Positions 43,441 through 54,292 of a DNA stretch of 64,000 nt are shown here, piece after piece (the stretch's first letter is position 1; every line of letters starts with the position of its first letter). The notes beneath the pieces are model-generated. The model worked only from the letters and a program-made list of their open reading frames with translations. It searched no databases and was not told the origin of the DNA. Source of the DNA: Aradus depressus. Lineage: Eukaryota > Arthropoda > Insecta > Hemiptera > Aradidae. The DNA is taken from positions 21,666,480 through 21,730,479 of the forward strand of contig OY759218.1 in the NCBI GenBank assembly GCA_963662175.1. The letters are read 5' to 3'. The translations under genes and the position numbers were made by a program.

Positions 43441-44287
43441 ACTAACTCTATAGTCGAAAATAAGTAGTCGTGGTTTTGAATGCTTAATATCAGGAAAAAT
43501 AGATGAAAGCAATTTATTCATTAAGCGATAAATAATGAATACATTTATTTTTCTCTATTTCCGCTTATTCATTCTATTTATTTAAGAGCTTAACATCGGG
43601 GTTCCTTGTTTTAGACCATAAAGAACTAATACAAACATATAAGGGGCTAAAAAAATGAATTAAAAGTTTAATAAATCGAGAAACAAAAATAGGTTATTCA
43701 TAGATTATATATGTTTCATTTCAAAATTTATATTTTCTTAAATTGCTGCATGATTTGAAATGGAATGTGCCTACATTTTTTTATACTTTCAAATTTTATT
43801 TTTGAAACAAGTATTTTTTTTTAGTGAAATTTGAAAGTTCTGTTTACTATATTTTTTTTTCTAACCGATACATATGTATATACACATTATTCTTAATGAG
43901 TAGTACAGGGCTTCAATCATCAAGGTCATCTTCCATTATTGAGAACGTTTTTGAACTAATTTTGTATTTTTTTTTCCATTTCAATGTTTTTATTACCAGC
44001 CTTTTATTGGTTCAATTATTTTTGTTTGTACGGCCATTATTCTAAAATTTTTGAATTTACTTTTTTCAATAAAAACATGACACCTCAACCTTTTTTTTTT
44101 TATTCTAAATTATTATCGATTTAATTTAACGTGTCGCTTGTGCTCGTTTCATGTCCATAAAATACTGGATCTGTAACAAAAAATTCATTTTTTTTTCAAT
44201 TAGCAACAAATTCAACAACAAAAAAGTAAATTTTTAAATTAAAATTTCTTAAAAAATGAAGACATTTTTTAATAACTGCTAAAAATA

Positions 44288-44905
44288 TTACTTATATCCT
44301 CAGCTAAACGCAGTATATAGGGAAAGTAATGTGTCAGAAATTCGATCACGAGTTTTTATTAGAATTTCTCGTTTTCCGACTCGATAAAAAGGTATTTTGG
44401 TATAACGAAGTGCACTCTATTTGTAATAACTGTAATGTTAATATAACTGAGTTTTTGGATGGCAGAATAAAAGGGAATGATATTGTAAATAAAGTACAAA
44501 ATGAATTCATTAATTAATATAACTTAAAATCAATAAATAGTACCAAGCATACTTTATATAGTTATATACAGGTAATAAAGTTATTTTCTCAGAGATGGAT
44601 GCAAATTCGATAAGCTGGGTGCTGAAGGTACGAGGTGAACTTCTTTATTTAAATAAGTATTCTTACACTAAGGAAATCAAACTTTGTTCCTTGTGTAATA
44701 ACAAGCAAGATGAAGATGTGTTTCACTTTATTGCCGTATCTTAAAAGAATTTCGTTTTTTTTATTTTAGTAAAGCAGAGTTGAGCTATGTTCAGTTTATT
44801 GAATATGTAAATGGACGAAATTACAAAAGTTTAATTAACTATTGCAAAGCTGCCTGGAATTATAGATTTGAGCTAGTTTCACAATTTAATTATTAATAAT
44901 ATATA
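44288..44905 (+). mobile_element. LINE 3' end, copy 2 of the 620-bp family
   Basis: Same structure and near-identical sequence to 36988-37612, from ACTTATATCCTCAGCTAAAC through CTGCCTGGAATTATAGATTT. A small deletion removes part of the last knuckle Cys block. Confidence 0.75.
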
Positions 44906-45064
44906 AACAGGAAGATGTTTTTTTATTTTTATTTTTTGTTAGTTTTTTTTAAAGGATCATTTAAGTTAATTTTGTAAATTACTGCATTTGTATTTGAATG
45001 TTTTTTATTTTTATTTTGTCTGTGTTTGTGTGTGTTATATATGTATGTATGTGTATTATGTGTA

Positions 45065-45300
45065 CTCATAATCGAATTTCTGACACATTAATAATAATAA
45101 TAATAAACGTCTTTATTTATTTTTTATTTTTACAGATGTACATTAATAATAATATTGACAGACAATACTCATGGTCAAATTGACCGTCTGAGGGGTTATC
45201 TCTTCTATTTCTAAAACCCCTCAGACGGTCAATTTGACCATTAGTATTGTCTGTCAATATTATTATTATTATTAATGTGTCAGAAATTCGATTATGAGTT
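45065..45300. repeat. foldback repeat
   Basis: Arms share ATCGAATTTCTGACACATTA, (ATA)n and GGTCAAATTGACCGTCTGAG with complements to 45295. The right arm merges into a family A copy. Confidence 0.8.
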
Positions 45301-45555
45301 TTCATTAGAATTTCTCGTTTTCCGACTCCCTGATTCCAAACATTTTTTTGTCTGCCTTCATGTATTTGTGAACCCGGTAACTCCCAATAGAAAGAATGTA
45401 CCAACACGAATATTCATATCTGGGTTGAGAACAACGCCTAGAGATTTTCAGCAAAATCGGCTAAAGGGAGGAAGGGGTTTAGAGGGCGGCTTAACTTCAA
45501 AACCACCGATGAAAGGGAACGCGGAAACTTAGTTTAATCCCAATATTGGAGTAAG
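45285..45555 (+). repeat. repeat family A, copy 9
   Basis: Forward, starts within the head region (AAATTCGATTATGAGTTTTC); one internal unit. Confidence 0.7.
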
Positions 45556-45956
45556 GGAAGTATATTATGGGTTCTTCGACTTTTTTAAATCCACGCTGAA
45601 TGTGAAATTTGACCACAAAGCAAGCATCCCACTCGAAATTTTCTCTTAAGATTTTTAACATTTCAGCTGAATATCTCCACAATGAATGGTCGAAAAAAAA
45701 AAAAAAAAATCTTAAATCTACATGAAAGGGTCTAGCCAGATAAGAGTGCGAAAAATGCCCCCAACGATTTTCGAATGGGCAATTGACCGACAGTTTGCAC
45801 ATATAAAAAGAAAATTTTACTGAAAATTTCAGCTCCCAACTCCCTTTATTCGATGAGAAAAAAAAAAAAATGCAATTTTCATTTTTTTTTTTTCCTCCTT
45901 GCGGTTATTGCGAATATGCAACTGTGTACAGAATAATGAAAATGTTATTGTTAATA

Positions 45957-46020
45957 GATGTTTGCTGGCGACTGTAGAATTCAAAATTCTGGGGGTATTG
46001 AGGGTCAGTCAATGTGTGTT
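45957..46020 (+). repeat. short dispersed repeat E, copy 1
   Basis: ATGTTTGCTGGCGACTGTAG and CTGGGGGTATTGAGGGTCAG are repeated at 60953-61010, both abruptly bounded. Confidence 0.7.
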
Positions 46021-46184
46021 ATTCTTAATTTATTTTCCATTTGTTGTCTTCAGAGTTTCGAAACAATGAAAGGAAAGGTTTTACGTGAAGCGTACCATCA
46101 CTTGTCAACTGCATGCATGATGATTAGAGGGAAGTGGGGGGAGGGATAAGAAAGGAATGAATATTATTATTATTATTATTATGA

Positions 46185-46285
46185 GAATAATAGTTATTGA
46201 GTAGGTAGTGCGCAATTTCTCGTGCAGGCGGTTAGGGTTCGATTTCCGACCACGGCAAAAAGTTGCGGTATAAAAATCGAATTAA
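46185..46285 (+). mobile_element. tRNA-derived SINE fragment
   Basis: GGTTCGATTTCC at 46236-46247 is a good B box preceded by an A-box-like GAGTAGGTAGTGCGC. The tail is A-rich. Confidence 0.45.
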
Positions 46286-47187
46286 AAAAAAATTCTTCAT
46301 AAAATTAAGTTGAAATAGTACTCTTAACAACCGTTCAAAAAATTACTGCTATATATTGTATTTTGCAAAAATAAAAACTATGTATATTTTACGATATTAT
46401 TTTAATAAAAATTCACAATATCATATATGTAAATATATAAACGGAAATAACCGAAAAAAATGATTTTTTATTTTTTTAACATTGTTGCACCACACCAAAA
46501 AATTTGAAAAAATTAGTTTATATTTTAATATAAAAAACACTATTCTGTGAAAATTTGGTGAGTGTCACTCAAAAATAACATTCGAAAAGGCCATTTTGAA
46601 TTTTTCTAAATTCGATCAAAAATCACATTTAAATCGGAAGATAATAAAAAAAATGATATAGAGGTGTATTTGATACATAAGAACTTTAAAAAAAATCGAC
46701 AGTTGCATATTCCCAATAATCGCAAGGGAAAAAAAAAGAAAAAAAAAAAAGAAAATTGCATTTTTTTTTTTCTCATCGAATAATGGGAGTTGAGAGCTGA
46801 AATTTACAGGAAAATTTTCGTTTTATATGTGCAAACTGTCGGTCAATTGCCCATTCGAAAATTGTTGGGGGCAGTTTTCCCACTCTTATCCGGCGAGACC
46901 CTTTAATTTAGTTTTACAATCCGAAGGAAAATGTATACCATTTCATTTGAAAAACAAAAGTTCGCATCAATATCTTGAAAAGTACACGTGTTGGGGAATT
47001 TTTAAGACCAAGTTTACTACTGGATGTGCAATAAAAAAAAAAAAAGTGTGGATTTTGTTATATGTGGTCTCGATCGGACCAACAATTTCAGAGAAAAGTG
47101 CTTGATCCTTCGAATATGGAACACCCTTTATCTTTTACTCGTTTATTTATTTTTTAACTTACTTTATTAAACAGGGGAATGATTCCA

Positions 47188-47427
47188 GTGGCGTAGGCAG
47201 GGGGCGAGGGGGTCTGGCCCCCCGAAATCTCCAAGCCAATATTTTTTTCTGTCCAAATCCGGATAGCTGATACTTTTCCCCCTTCCCTCGTCTAGAAAAA
47301 AGAAAGAAAGAAAAAAAAAAAAAGGCCATTAAAACGGATAAATGAACACCCCTCCAATATTCTTAAAAAATGATCATCAAGCATTTCTTTGTTGGGCCTT
47401 CCCATAAAAACATTCTGGCTACGCCAC
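47188..47427. mobile_element. 240-bp hAT-type MITE
   Basis: TIRs GTGGCGTAGGCAG and its complement CTGGCTACGCCAC (one mismatch). The flanks TGATTCCA (47180-47187) and TGGTTCCA (47428-47435) match at 7 of 8 positions, as expected of an old 8-bp hAT duplication. Confidence 0.75.
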
Positions 47428-48039
47428 TGGTTCCACCAGTTTTCTTAAAGTTAACCGAATAGCTCCCTAGTAATTTTTTTAATATTAGAATGGTAAGTTC
47501 TAAGTGAAACAAAAAAGTAAATATATTCAATGCATTTAGGGTCATGACCTTACAATGGAGTGAGACATACAGCCAAACATTAGAATTATATTAAATACAA
47601 AAAAATAAATACATAGGTAATGTCAGAATAATAAAGAAAAGTAATAATGTGGCTAAGAGAGAGTAGGAAACTGCTGTACATATGCATAGTACAAACAGAA
47701 TAAACTATGGATGTTCAATAAAATTAATCTGGTACCATGCCAAAGAGAAAAAAAAAGAATAAATAAATATAAATTGGAAAGATAAGATAATAATAAATAA
47801 GTTGAATAAAGAAAGGAATGACAAATACAATACATCATTCATAAAGAGAGACAGCAAGAATAGAGATGTGTACATGCACATTTTATACTCATACTAAGAA
47901 TGTAATAATTTATATACAAGAATTGCAATTATATATTAACTTAAATCATAAAAAGTTTTATATAGATGCAGAGACCTGCTAAGTGGAGAATTCGGTTTGC
48001 TATTCTCACAGAATAAATACCTTATTTTTAATCTACTGA

Positions 48040-48370
48040 TGAACAAAATTAACGCACCTTAAACTTTTTGATGTAATAAGGTTTATTCATATTTTGCATA
48101 TCAAAAATATTATTGGTTGAAAAAATAAGTCATTTGAAAATTAAATTTAATTATAATTTATGGAGAAATAGATGCTGAGTGAAAGAAAAAATAAGACAAA
48201 CTTGTAAAAAAAAACATAATTTTTACTGTTTAATACCGAGCGTTTCCACCTTTGGCATGAATCACGTCGGTTAAACGCCTTTGCATCCCCTGGGTTGCGC
48301 CCTCGTACACGTCGCTTAAGTTGGTCCGTAACGTGTTCTAGTTTGCTAACCAGTTCTGTTTCCACATATG
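48040..48370 (-). pseudogene. Tc1/mariner transposase C-terminal remnant
   Basis: The minus strand reads ELVSKLEHVTDQLKRRVRGR, then after a frame change QRRLTDVIHAKGGN, the usual C-terminus of a Tc1-like transposase. The DDE region is missing. Confidence 0.6.
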
Positions 48371-48440
48371 GCTTCCTTACCTACCTGAAGTATTTATATA
48401 AATGATTCGCAATCAGCAAATTCTTCTTAGTTTATAACTA

Positions 48441-48475
48441 AACCTGAGGATGGTGTAATACCGAAGGGTGTAGTT
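48441..48475 (+). ncRNA. single hammerhead-like motif, decayed
   Basis: CTGAGGA, T, GGTGTAATACC, GAAG at 48444-48466. It lies just left of the Ginger-like element and has no visible inverted partner. Confidence 0.3.
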
Positions 48476-48487
48476 TATGTATAGGTA

Positions 48488-49469
48488 TGTTATGGGTAAT
48501 GTCCAAAATTGGCTAATGTGTACATTACCCTATCGATGTGGGTAATGTGCAAAAACTGAATAAAAACACACTAAAATTGGGTAGTGTGTACATTACCCAG
48601 GGGTGTTTGGGTAATGTGAGGTATTCTCCTTATCTCGTCATCCTCACAATCTCGCTTCCCCTCTCTTTCTGTTCTTTCTTCAGTCGATTTGCCTTGCTCG
48701 TCTTTCTATTTTTGTTTGTGAAATTACATTCCAATAATAAATTAAAGTTTAAAATTGTTTTAATTAACAAATAAATTAAGTAATTGTATTCTTCTTTTTA
48801 TTTTTCTAAAATGAATCGTGACAAGTTTGAGGAAAAGTTTTTAGAAATCCTAAATAAAAAAACTCTAATAACTGTTTTTTGAGTGCTGCTAAGTATGAAG
48901 AAGTTCTTGCAGAAGTGAAGGAAGCCAATACAGTCACTACTAAGACTAACTTACAGTACAGACGATTTTCGTAATATCATTGCTACAATTGTGGATTTTG
49001 ACTCCAGCAAGGGCTTATACAAACTAGCAAATGAAAATGGGACCTGTAAAGACCTATTTACTAGAAACCAGTTTACAGTTTGTCCAGAACCACTAATCGA
49101 ATTATCTTCAGTTAGTCATGAAACGATGTCTTTACGTCAGATGGCTACTGCACAATCGTTCTCTGGCGGACAAGGATTTACTAAATGTCATTGCAAGCTT
49201 AAGTGTTCAACCAAAAAGTGTAAATGCAGAGCCGCAGGTATGTTGTGCAACTCCAAGTGTCACGGCAGCAACCCTTGCAAAAATAAGTCGTTATATTAAA
49301 ATTTTGAGAATTGAAATTTTGTTTTTGTCACATTACCCACTTTCACTCACTTTACCCAACAGGCCTTGGGTAAAGTGCACACTACCCGGGTAACGTAGTT
49401 TTCATCGGGCTTTACCCATCCTTGGTGGGTAATGTACACATTACCCAATTTTGGACATTACCCGTAACA
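48488..49469 (+). mobile_element. integrase-type (Ginger-like) DNA transposon, internally deleted
   Basis: TIRs of about 45 bp, TGTTATGGGTAATGTCCAAA at left and its complement (one difference) at right, rich in GGGTAATGT repeats. The interior keeps an N-terminal coding piece (from about 48811, MNRDKFEEKFLEILNKK, then KYEEVLAEVKEANT in another frame) and a Cys-rich C-terminus (48991-49299; CHCKLKCSTKKCKC, CNSKCHG). That combination is known from KRBA2/Ginger-type integrase proteins. The DDE core is missing. Confidence 0.6.
48991..49299 (+). pseudogene. Ginger-like integrase C-terminal fragment
   Basis: 102 codons ending with ten closely spaced Cys and a His (CHCKLKCSTKKCKCRAAG), a CXC-type zinc motif. 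The catalytic core is missing. Confidence 0.55.
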
Positions 49470-49749
49470 TATATACATATTTCTTGTGGAATAGATAATA
49501 TTTAAAAAAACGAAGTTTTTAATGTATTAAATTTATAAATTGCTGCGACAGGCAACTAAAGTAGAGACCAGGAATTGAGGGAGTTGGGAGACCTCACCCC
49601 CTTTTCACAAAGGTAGGGGAAGGGCTTCTCCTGAGAGATGAGGAAGAGAGTTGGGTGGAGGAAAGGACTGTCTGCCTCTCCCTCACCGCTCTATTCCCTT
49701 CACTCGTAGTCTCTATAGATATATTATAATATATTACTAAGATACGTAC

Positions 49750-49908
49750 CTAAAGGGTTGATGCCGTAATGGCTCTGGTAGACGGTGGATCCATTGGAGG
49801 CCGCCATGGAGGTAGATATAGGAAGTGTTGAACCAAGGGCAGCCTGGTGGGAGGAGAGCTGACCAAAGCTACTCATGGGGACTGTAGGCTGGCTTAGCTG
49901 GCTCAGAC
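49750..49908 (-). CDS. otp: otp exon: Ser/Gln-rich trans-regulatory region
   Basis: Acceptor TTGTGCCAG, donor GTACGT. Encodes [20 protein letters not shown] and ends [12 protein letters not shown]. Phase 1 in and out. It is separated from the previous exon by 3.3 kb that contain a Transib element and a foldback repeat. Confidence 0.9.
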
Positions 49909-52900
49909 CTGGCACAAGCACAACACAATTATTTCATATGTGGTAGTAAGATGTTGTGGGACTAGATTTATAATAGAAATAAAAGACGTTGTCTTCCCAC
50001 TGTTTTATTTATACCAGAACCGATTTTCGACGCAACAGCGTCATCATCAGTGGTTCATCCCACCACACAGCACAGCGGTTGGAAGTTATCGCCAGTTATC
50101 TTCCAACCGCTGTGCTGTGTGGTGGGATGAACCACTGATGATGACGCTGTTGCGTCGAAAACCGGTTCTGGTATAAATAAAACAGTGGGAAGACAACGTC
50201 TTTTATTTCTATTAAACAATTATTTTGTATTTGTTAGAGAAGGAAGGAGGAAAGTGTCACAGATTATGGCGGGAACTACCGACGCACATATGTTGATTTA
50301 AAGGACTTAGGCGGTCAAAATTATTTTACAGTATATTTTGACTTTAAATCATATATCTTATTGTAAAGTATTGCCCTTTGTAAAATTAGCATATTTTCCC
50401 CGCTAAAAAGTGAAAAAAATTATAAATAAAAGATAGAATCTTGAAAAAAAAAAAATTATATGTATAAAAAGAATATGTTTTTTCGTAAGCACTTCTAACT
50501 TCTTTTCTTCGTCAGTTCTCTCCTCTCTATACTTTTTTACTGGCAATTATACTAATACAGCAAAACGCTTTCGAACAATCGAATCCTGGCGTGTAGTGCC
50601 TATAGCCCAAATTCAATAGCCGTTGAACTTGTATTTAACTTTTGGGTCAGACTGTTAAAGTCTTTAGATGTTGCTCCGCATATATAACACAGACTTGTAG
50701 ATTTTGTATCGGTTGCAGCGTTACACACCTTGCCATCAATCATCTTTTTTTTTTTTTTTTTGGCCTTATGTACGGTGCATATTAGCCATGTCAATGTGTT
50801 ATTATGTAGTTATTTACGATGTCCATGGAGGGAGTTATATCTACGAAATAAAACTCACTCCCGTACGGGATTCGAACCCGCCAACCATGGGAAGACCATG
50901 CGACCAAAGCCCTACGCTCTAGCCCGCATGGCCCCCCTTCATCTTGATCTTCAAGACATGTTTAAACATGAATTTACTCCCATGCAAAATTACTTCAGTA
51001 GGTGTTAACCTCTTGGCAGATTCTTCAACGTAACTGATTTCCTCCTTTGTTACATCAGTCGATTCATTGACAAACCTAAATCGTATTGGTCAAATTATTT
51101 GTTTGCCTTCTTTGCCACAAATTATTCGAAGTGGTACAAAAGAAGTGTTTTAGACTGCTTAGATTATCTGGTGTGTCACCATAACAGGACAACAGGTGAT
51201 TTTCCAGATATTTCATTTTTTCATCCAAATTAGGCAAATCTTGCTGTTGCATTTGATCGTAAGGATATTTACTGCTCACTACTTTTGAGAGCGCTGATAC
51301 AATATGTAAACAGTGAGAAGAGCAGGTTTCAACTACCTTGCGGACGTGCGCGGTAAAAGATTCGGGAGTGGGGATGATAAATTATTGTTACTGATACATT
51401 CCTTTGGCTATGGGATTATTTTGGTATTTTTAACATCACTTTTAAAATTTGACTTTTGAGCGTCTAAACCCTTTAAATCAACCTATGTGCGACGGTGCCA
51501 CACGTGAACTAGACTTTGGGATGTCGTTAGCCGTATTTTCATATCTAATTTGCATATTAAATTATTCATAAATCATAATTAATCATTTGAAATAAGTAGT
51601 ACTAGAGTGCGTTTGAGATCGCGTCTAAAAAGGTCGTATTAGACGTGACAGCAGCCTTCATTGTTGGCTGTCAGTTGACCGTTCACCTGGAGTTAAAACA
51701 TATACATCTATCAAAGTTATTAAATGAAACTAACATATTTATAACGAAAATGGAATGATGAATGGCAAATTTCAGAATGATTGAATTAATTTGAGTTTTC
51801 GCATGACTATGGTTGTTTCCAGAAACGTTTCAGTTGTTTCTGTGTGAGAATCCAAGCAAGTAGATTTTGCGTAGTATTCTACAGTGATGTGTTTTTTTTT
51901 CTTCTGGTTTTGTAGAAATACAATGTGATGAACTTTATTTATTATAACAAAAAATACAAATATATGATTAAATTAACATAAATAACTTAAGTCACTGAAC
52001 AAAGCCCAACATGACCTTCATACAGAACTTACCCATGTACGAGTATAATATAACGACATTCGTTTTACTTTTTTATACCTCTAGTATACGGAAGTTGTTA
52101 GTTTTTTTTTTTTTTTAGTCGGTAGAAATCACTCATCAGCGGTACCGAGGCTCTCGCCCATGCCCCGCCGAGGATAGAATCCAACCTTCTAAAATAGTAA
52201 GGACATCCTATTTGGGGTGGAAATTGGTCTAAAGTGGGGTTAGTTCGTTGGAATAGGGGAGGGAATTGGAACAGCGACAGACATTTCACTCTGGCCCTCG
52301 GGACTGGCTTCCGGTGCTGGTGCCAGTAACCACAATCACTATGAATCTATGCTCAGTTGGTGGTGTCGCTTGGAAACAGCTAAGTATGTAAGAACCGCCC
52401 GCCTCAAGGTCCAGAATGGAGACTGACCCAAGGATGTAGTTAGTATACGGGAGTATTGTAATCTTGCGAAAAGCCGAGATCGAGTTTTCAACGGAGTTTC
52501 ACTTTTCAAGGTCCCTTTAACATGTTTTGGCTATTTTCGCGATGATATCTGTATGTATGTTATTGGAACTTTGTGGAAGAGCTCTGACAAAAACGATGGT
52601 AGCAATGACCTTAAAAGGTGATAACATGTGCTAACCTAGATCTTTGCAGAAATCAGACAAAAATTAATACCACTTTACTCCAGGGCCTAAGTACATTTTA
52701 CAAGATATCGTTTATATTTATGACTTAATCAAAAATCTCTTAAATAAAAGTTGTGGAGAAAACTGTAAGGCACTTTTATATGATATACTATTTTTCGCGG
52801 TTTCCCAGTTTTCGATAAATATTCCGTTCTGGGCACCCGTTTATTCAAGAACCGATACCCGAAATACCCGGTGTAGAGTCCACAACAGTGGATCCGGGTC

Positions 52901-53417
52901 CAGTACTCGAACCGTGAACCCAGTTCAGGTCTGGAACCGTTGACCCGAAAGTGGGTCTGGGAACTGTCGAACCGAGGACGGGTCTGGAACCGTGGTCTAC
53001 TCTCTTGTCAAATAAAATAAAATGTATAGTTGAAGAAAAAATACGAAAACCCAATTTTTTTTTTAGTTTAAGTGCCTCAAAAAGTTTCTTACTATTTTGA
53101 ATACAAAATAAATAATAAAATAAGAAGTAATAACTAATTAAGATAAGAGGAAACAACCTCTGTTATATAATAGTACGCACTTATCTTTTTACTTTTTGAA
53201 ATATCTTATTACGATATCTAAATGTTGATGTGTTACCAGAAGTGACTGAGCCCCACCGGGCCTCGGGGCTAGTGAACATGCCAGAGGGACAGATGGACTC
53301 AGTCATGGAGCCGAAGGGAGGTAGCCCATGGGAGGGAAGCAGAGATCCTGGGCTCCGGAACACGTTCGTTGTCTTCTTTCGTTTTTTCCACTTTGCTCTT
53401 CGGTTTTGGAACCATAC
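49750..53417 (-). CDS. otp: orthopedia (otp) homeobox gene, two internal exons, partial
   Basis: Paired-like homeodomain transcription factor acting in the nucleus, required for hindgut and brain (neuroendocrine) development in flies and vertebrates. Exons 53417-53237 and 49908-49750 (minus strand) join in frame with one base carried across, giving 113 codons. The first has homeodomain helix 3, [15 protein letters not shown], followed by the otp-specific [20 protein letters not shown]; Drosophila and vertebrate Otp share [21 protein letters not shown] here. The second carries [11 protein letters not shown] and HYGINPLG, aligned with fly GFGQLNQS and HYGLNALG. The exon with homeodomain helices 1-2 must lie beyond the right end of the window; the C-terminal OAR-motif exon was not found. 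Confidence 0.93.
49985..50215. repeat. foldback repeat with paired hammerhead-like motifs (best example)
   Basis: Almost perfect arms of about 105 bp. Plus-strand motif: CTGATGA (50135-50141), T, GACGC-TGTT-GCGTC, GAAA (50157-50160), then ACCGG-TT-CTGGT. Minus-strand copy at 50025-50050. Located in an otp intron, 80 bp from the exon at 49750-49908. Confidence 0.85.
50285..51489 (-). mobile_element. Transib (RAG1-like) transposon derivative, copy 2
   Basis: CGACG duplications at 50280-50284 and 51490-51494. The same TIR as copy 1 (right end CACATAGGTTGATTTAAAGG) with one change at the left end. Transposase fragments on the minus strand include [15 protein letters not shown] and a segment at 51279-51076 absent from copy 1. 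Interrupted by a SINE. Lies in an otp intron. Confidence 0.85.
50747..50938 (-). mobile_element. tRNA-derived SINE inserted in the Transib element
   Basis: TCATCTT flanks both ends (50740-50746, 50939-50945). On the minus strand it starts GGGGGGCCATGCGGGCTAG (A-box region), has a perfect B box GGTTCGAATCC (50878-50868), an unrelated body and an A tail. The uninterrupted Transib copy at 27679 confirms the site. Confidence 0.9.
52655..52830 (+). repeat. dispersed repeat family B, copy 2
   Basis: Longer than the copy at 3820; includes CAAGATATCGTTTATATTTA and GTTTCCCAGTTTTCGATAAA. Confidence 0.6.
53237..53417 (-). CDS. otp: otp exon: homeodomain helix 3 and downstream motif
   Basis: Acceptor CTTTCTGTCCAG; the exon starts at Val47 of the homeodomain, the usual intron position in paired-class genes. 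Sixty codons plus one base. Ends [16 protein letters not shown]; donor GTAACA. GC-rich codon use stands out from the AT-rich surroundings. Confidence 0.95.
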
Positions 53418-53629
53418 CTGGACAGAAAGAAGAATGGTCCAATTAGTATACATAAGATATCAGCAGTACCGCCTCAATTGGTAAGCCAGCTCCAAGGGCC
53501 TTTCTTCTCATATGATCACTATTTTGTTATGTTTCTATGATATTATGTTTTTCACATAAATAAGGAGAATAACGCTGATGGACGTATGGGTTAAAAAAAT
53601 GTGCATCGAAGCACTTGTTTGCACGTTTG

Positions 53630-54235
53630 TTAAGCTCGGGGAGATGCCTTGGCAAAAAGTTACAGATCAATCAGTCTTTGGCAAGGTATTGGAAACCCTC
53701 ATCTTCAATGCGATTCGAGCGAAAGTTCATGCCGTATTCGGTTGCTTGAGGGGCAGATCCATGGAGGATCGGGGGCGATTGACGGGCCGCGGCCCGATGT
53801 CTACCCCCGGCGACCGCGAAGTAGAAGCAGCCCCATTCCACCGATCCCGAGCTCTCTCGGTGCCACCAGGCAGCCGCAACACGAGGGGGTCTGGGAGCGC
53901 CAGTCTGTCCTGCAAGGGACGAGAGGCTGTCGCCCCCAGACACCCATAGCAACTAATAGTGTAAAAAAAAAAAATTATTTGTACTACCTCCTTCCCCGAC
54001 AATGAGCGGGCCGGAGTGATTAGCAGGAACACCCGAAAAAAAAAAAAAAAAAAAAAGATCCACGGAGGACGCATTGAGGATGCTGAGAGCAAACGTAGAA
54101 GTACGCAAAAGCAAATATATGCTCTGCTTTTTCTTCGATATCGCGTCAGCCTTTGATTGCCCCTGGTGGCCAGCCAATCATAAGCCGATTGCATCAATTT
54201 TACCAAACATGTTTTGAACAAATAAAATATTTTCA
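53630..54235 (+). mobile_element. LINE reverse transcriptase fragment, split by a retroelement
   Basis: Left part reads KSYRSISL and, in other frames, VFGKVLETLIFNAIRAK and CLRGRSMED. Right part (from 54056) reads STEDALRMLRANVEVRKSKY and DIASAFDCPWWPAI, an RT palm block with the first catalytic Asp region. An insertion separates the GRS and TED halves. Confidence 0.75.
53769..54055 (+). mobile_element. 287-bp GC-rich, A-tailed retroelement inserted in the LINE
   Basis: AGATCCATGGAGGA (53755-53768) and AGATCCACGGAGGA (54056-54069) are the duplicated target, 13 of 14 identical. The insert ends in about 20 A and has a second internal A run at 53963. No tRNA boxes seen; it may be a SINE or a short 3' piece of another LINE. 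Confidence 0.8.
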
Positions 54236-54277
54236 CATTAAGATTTCATTCCTTCGTTTTTTTTCTGGAGAACACAC

Positions 54278-54292
54278 ACACACACACACACG
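54278..54292. repeat. (CA)n microsatellite
   Basis: About eight ACACAC dinucleotides. Confidence 0.9.

Larger units (their letters stand above)
45715..46915. mobile_element. inverted-repeat element, arms about 200 bp
   Basis: 45715-45925 and 46705-46915 are imperfect complements sharing GGTCAATTGCCCATTCGAAA and polyA/polyT runs. The centre (46180-46290) holds a SINE-like fragment. The sequence to 47120 (TTCGAATATGGAACACCCTT) may belong to the same element. Confidence 0.6.

Noticed and set aside
33131..49749. C-terminal (OAR-motif) exon of otp on the minus strand
   Set aside because: I looked for a SIASLRRKA-like block and found none; the GC-rich islands here are LINE fragments.
53727..54236. 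169-codon minus-strand ORF
   Set aside because: It is the antisense shadow of the LINE RT and its inserted A-tailed element; it reads through polyT into poly-Phe.
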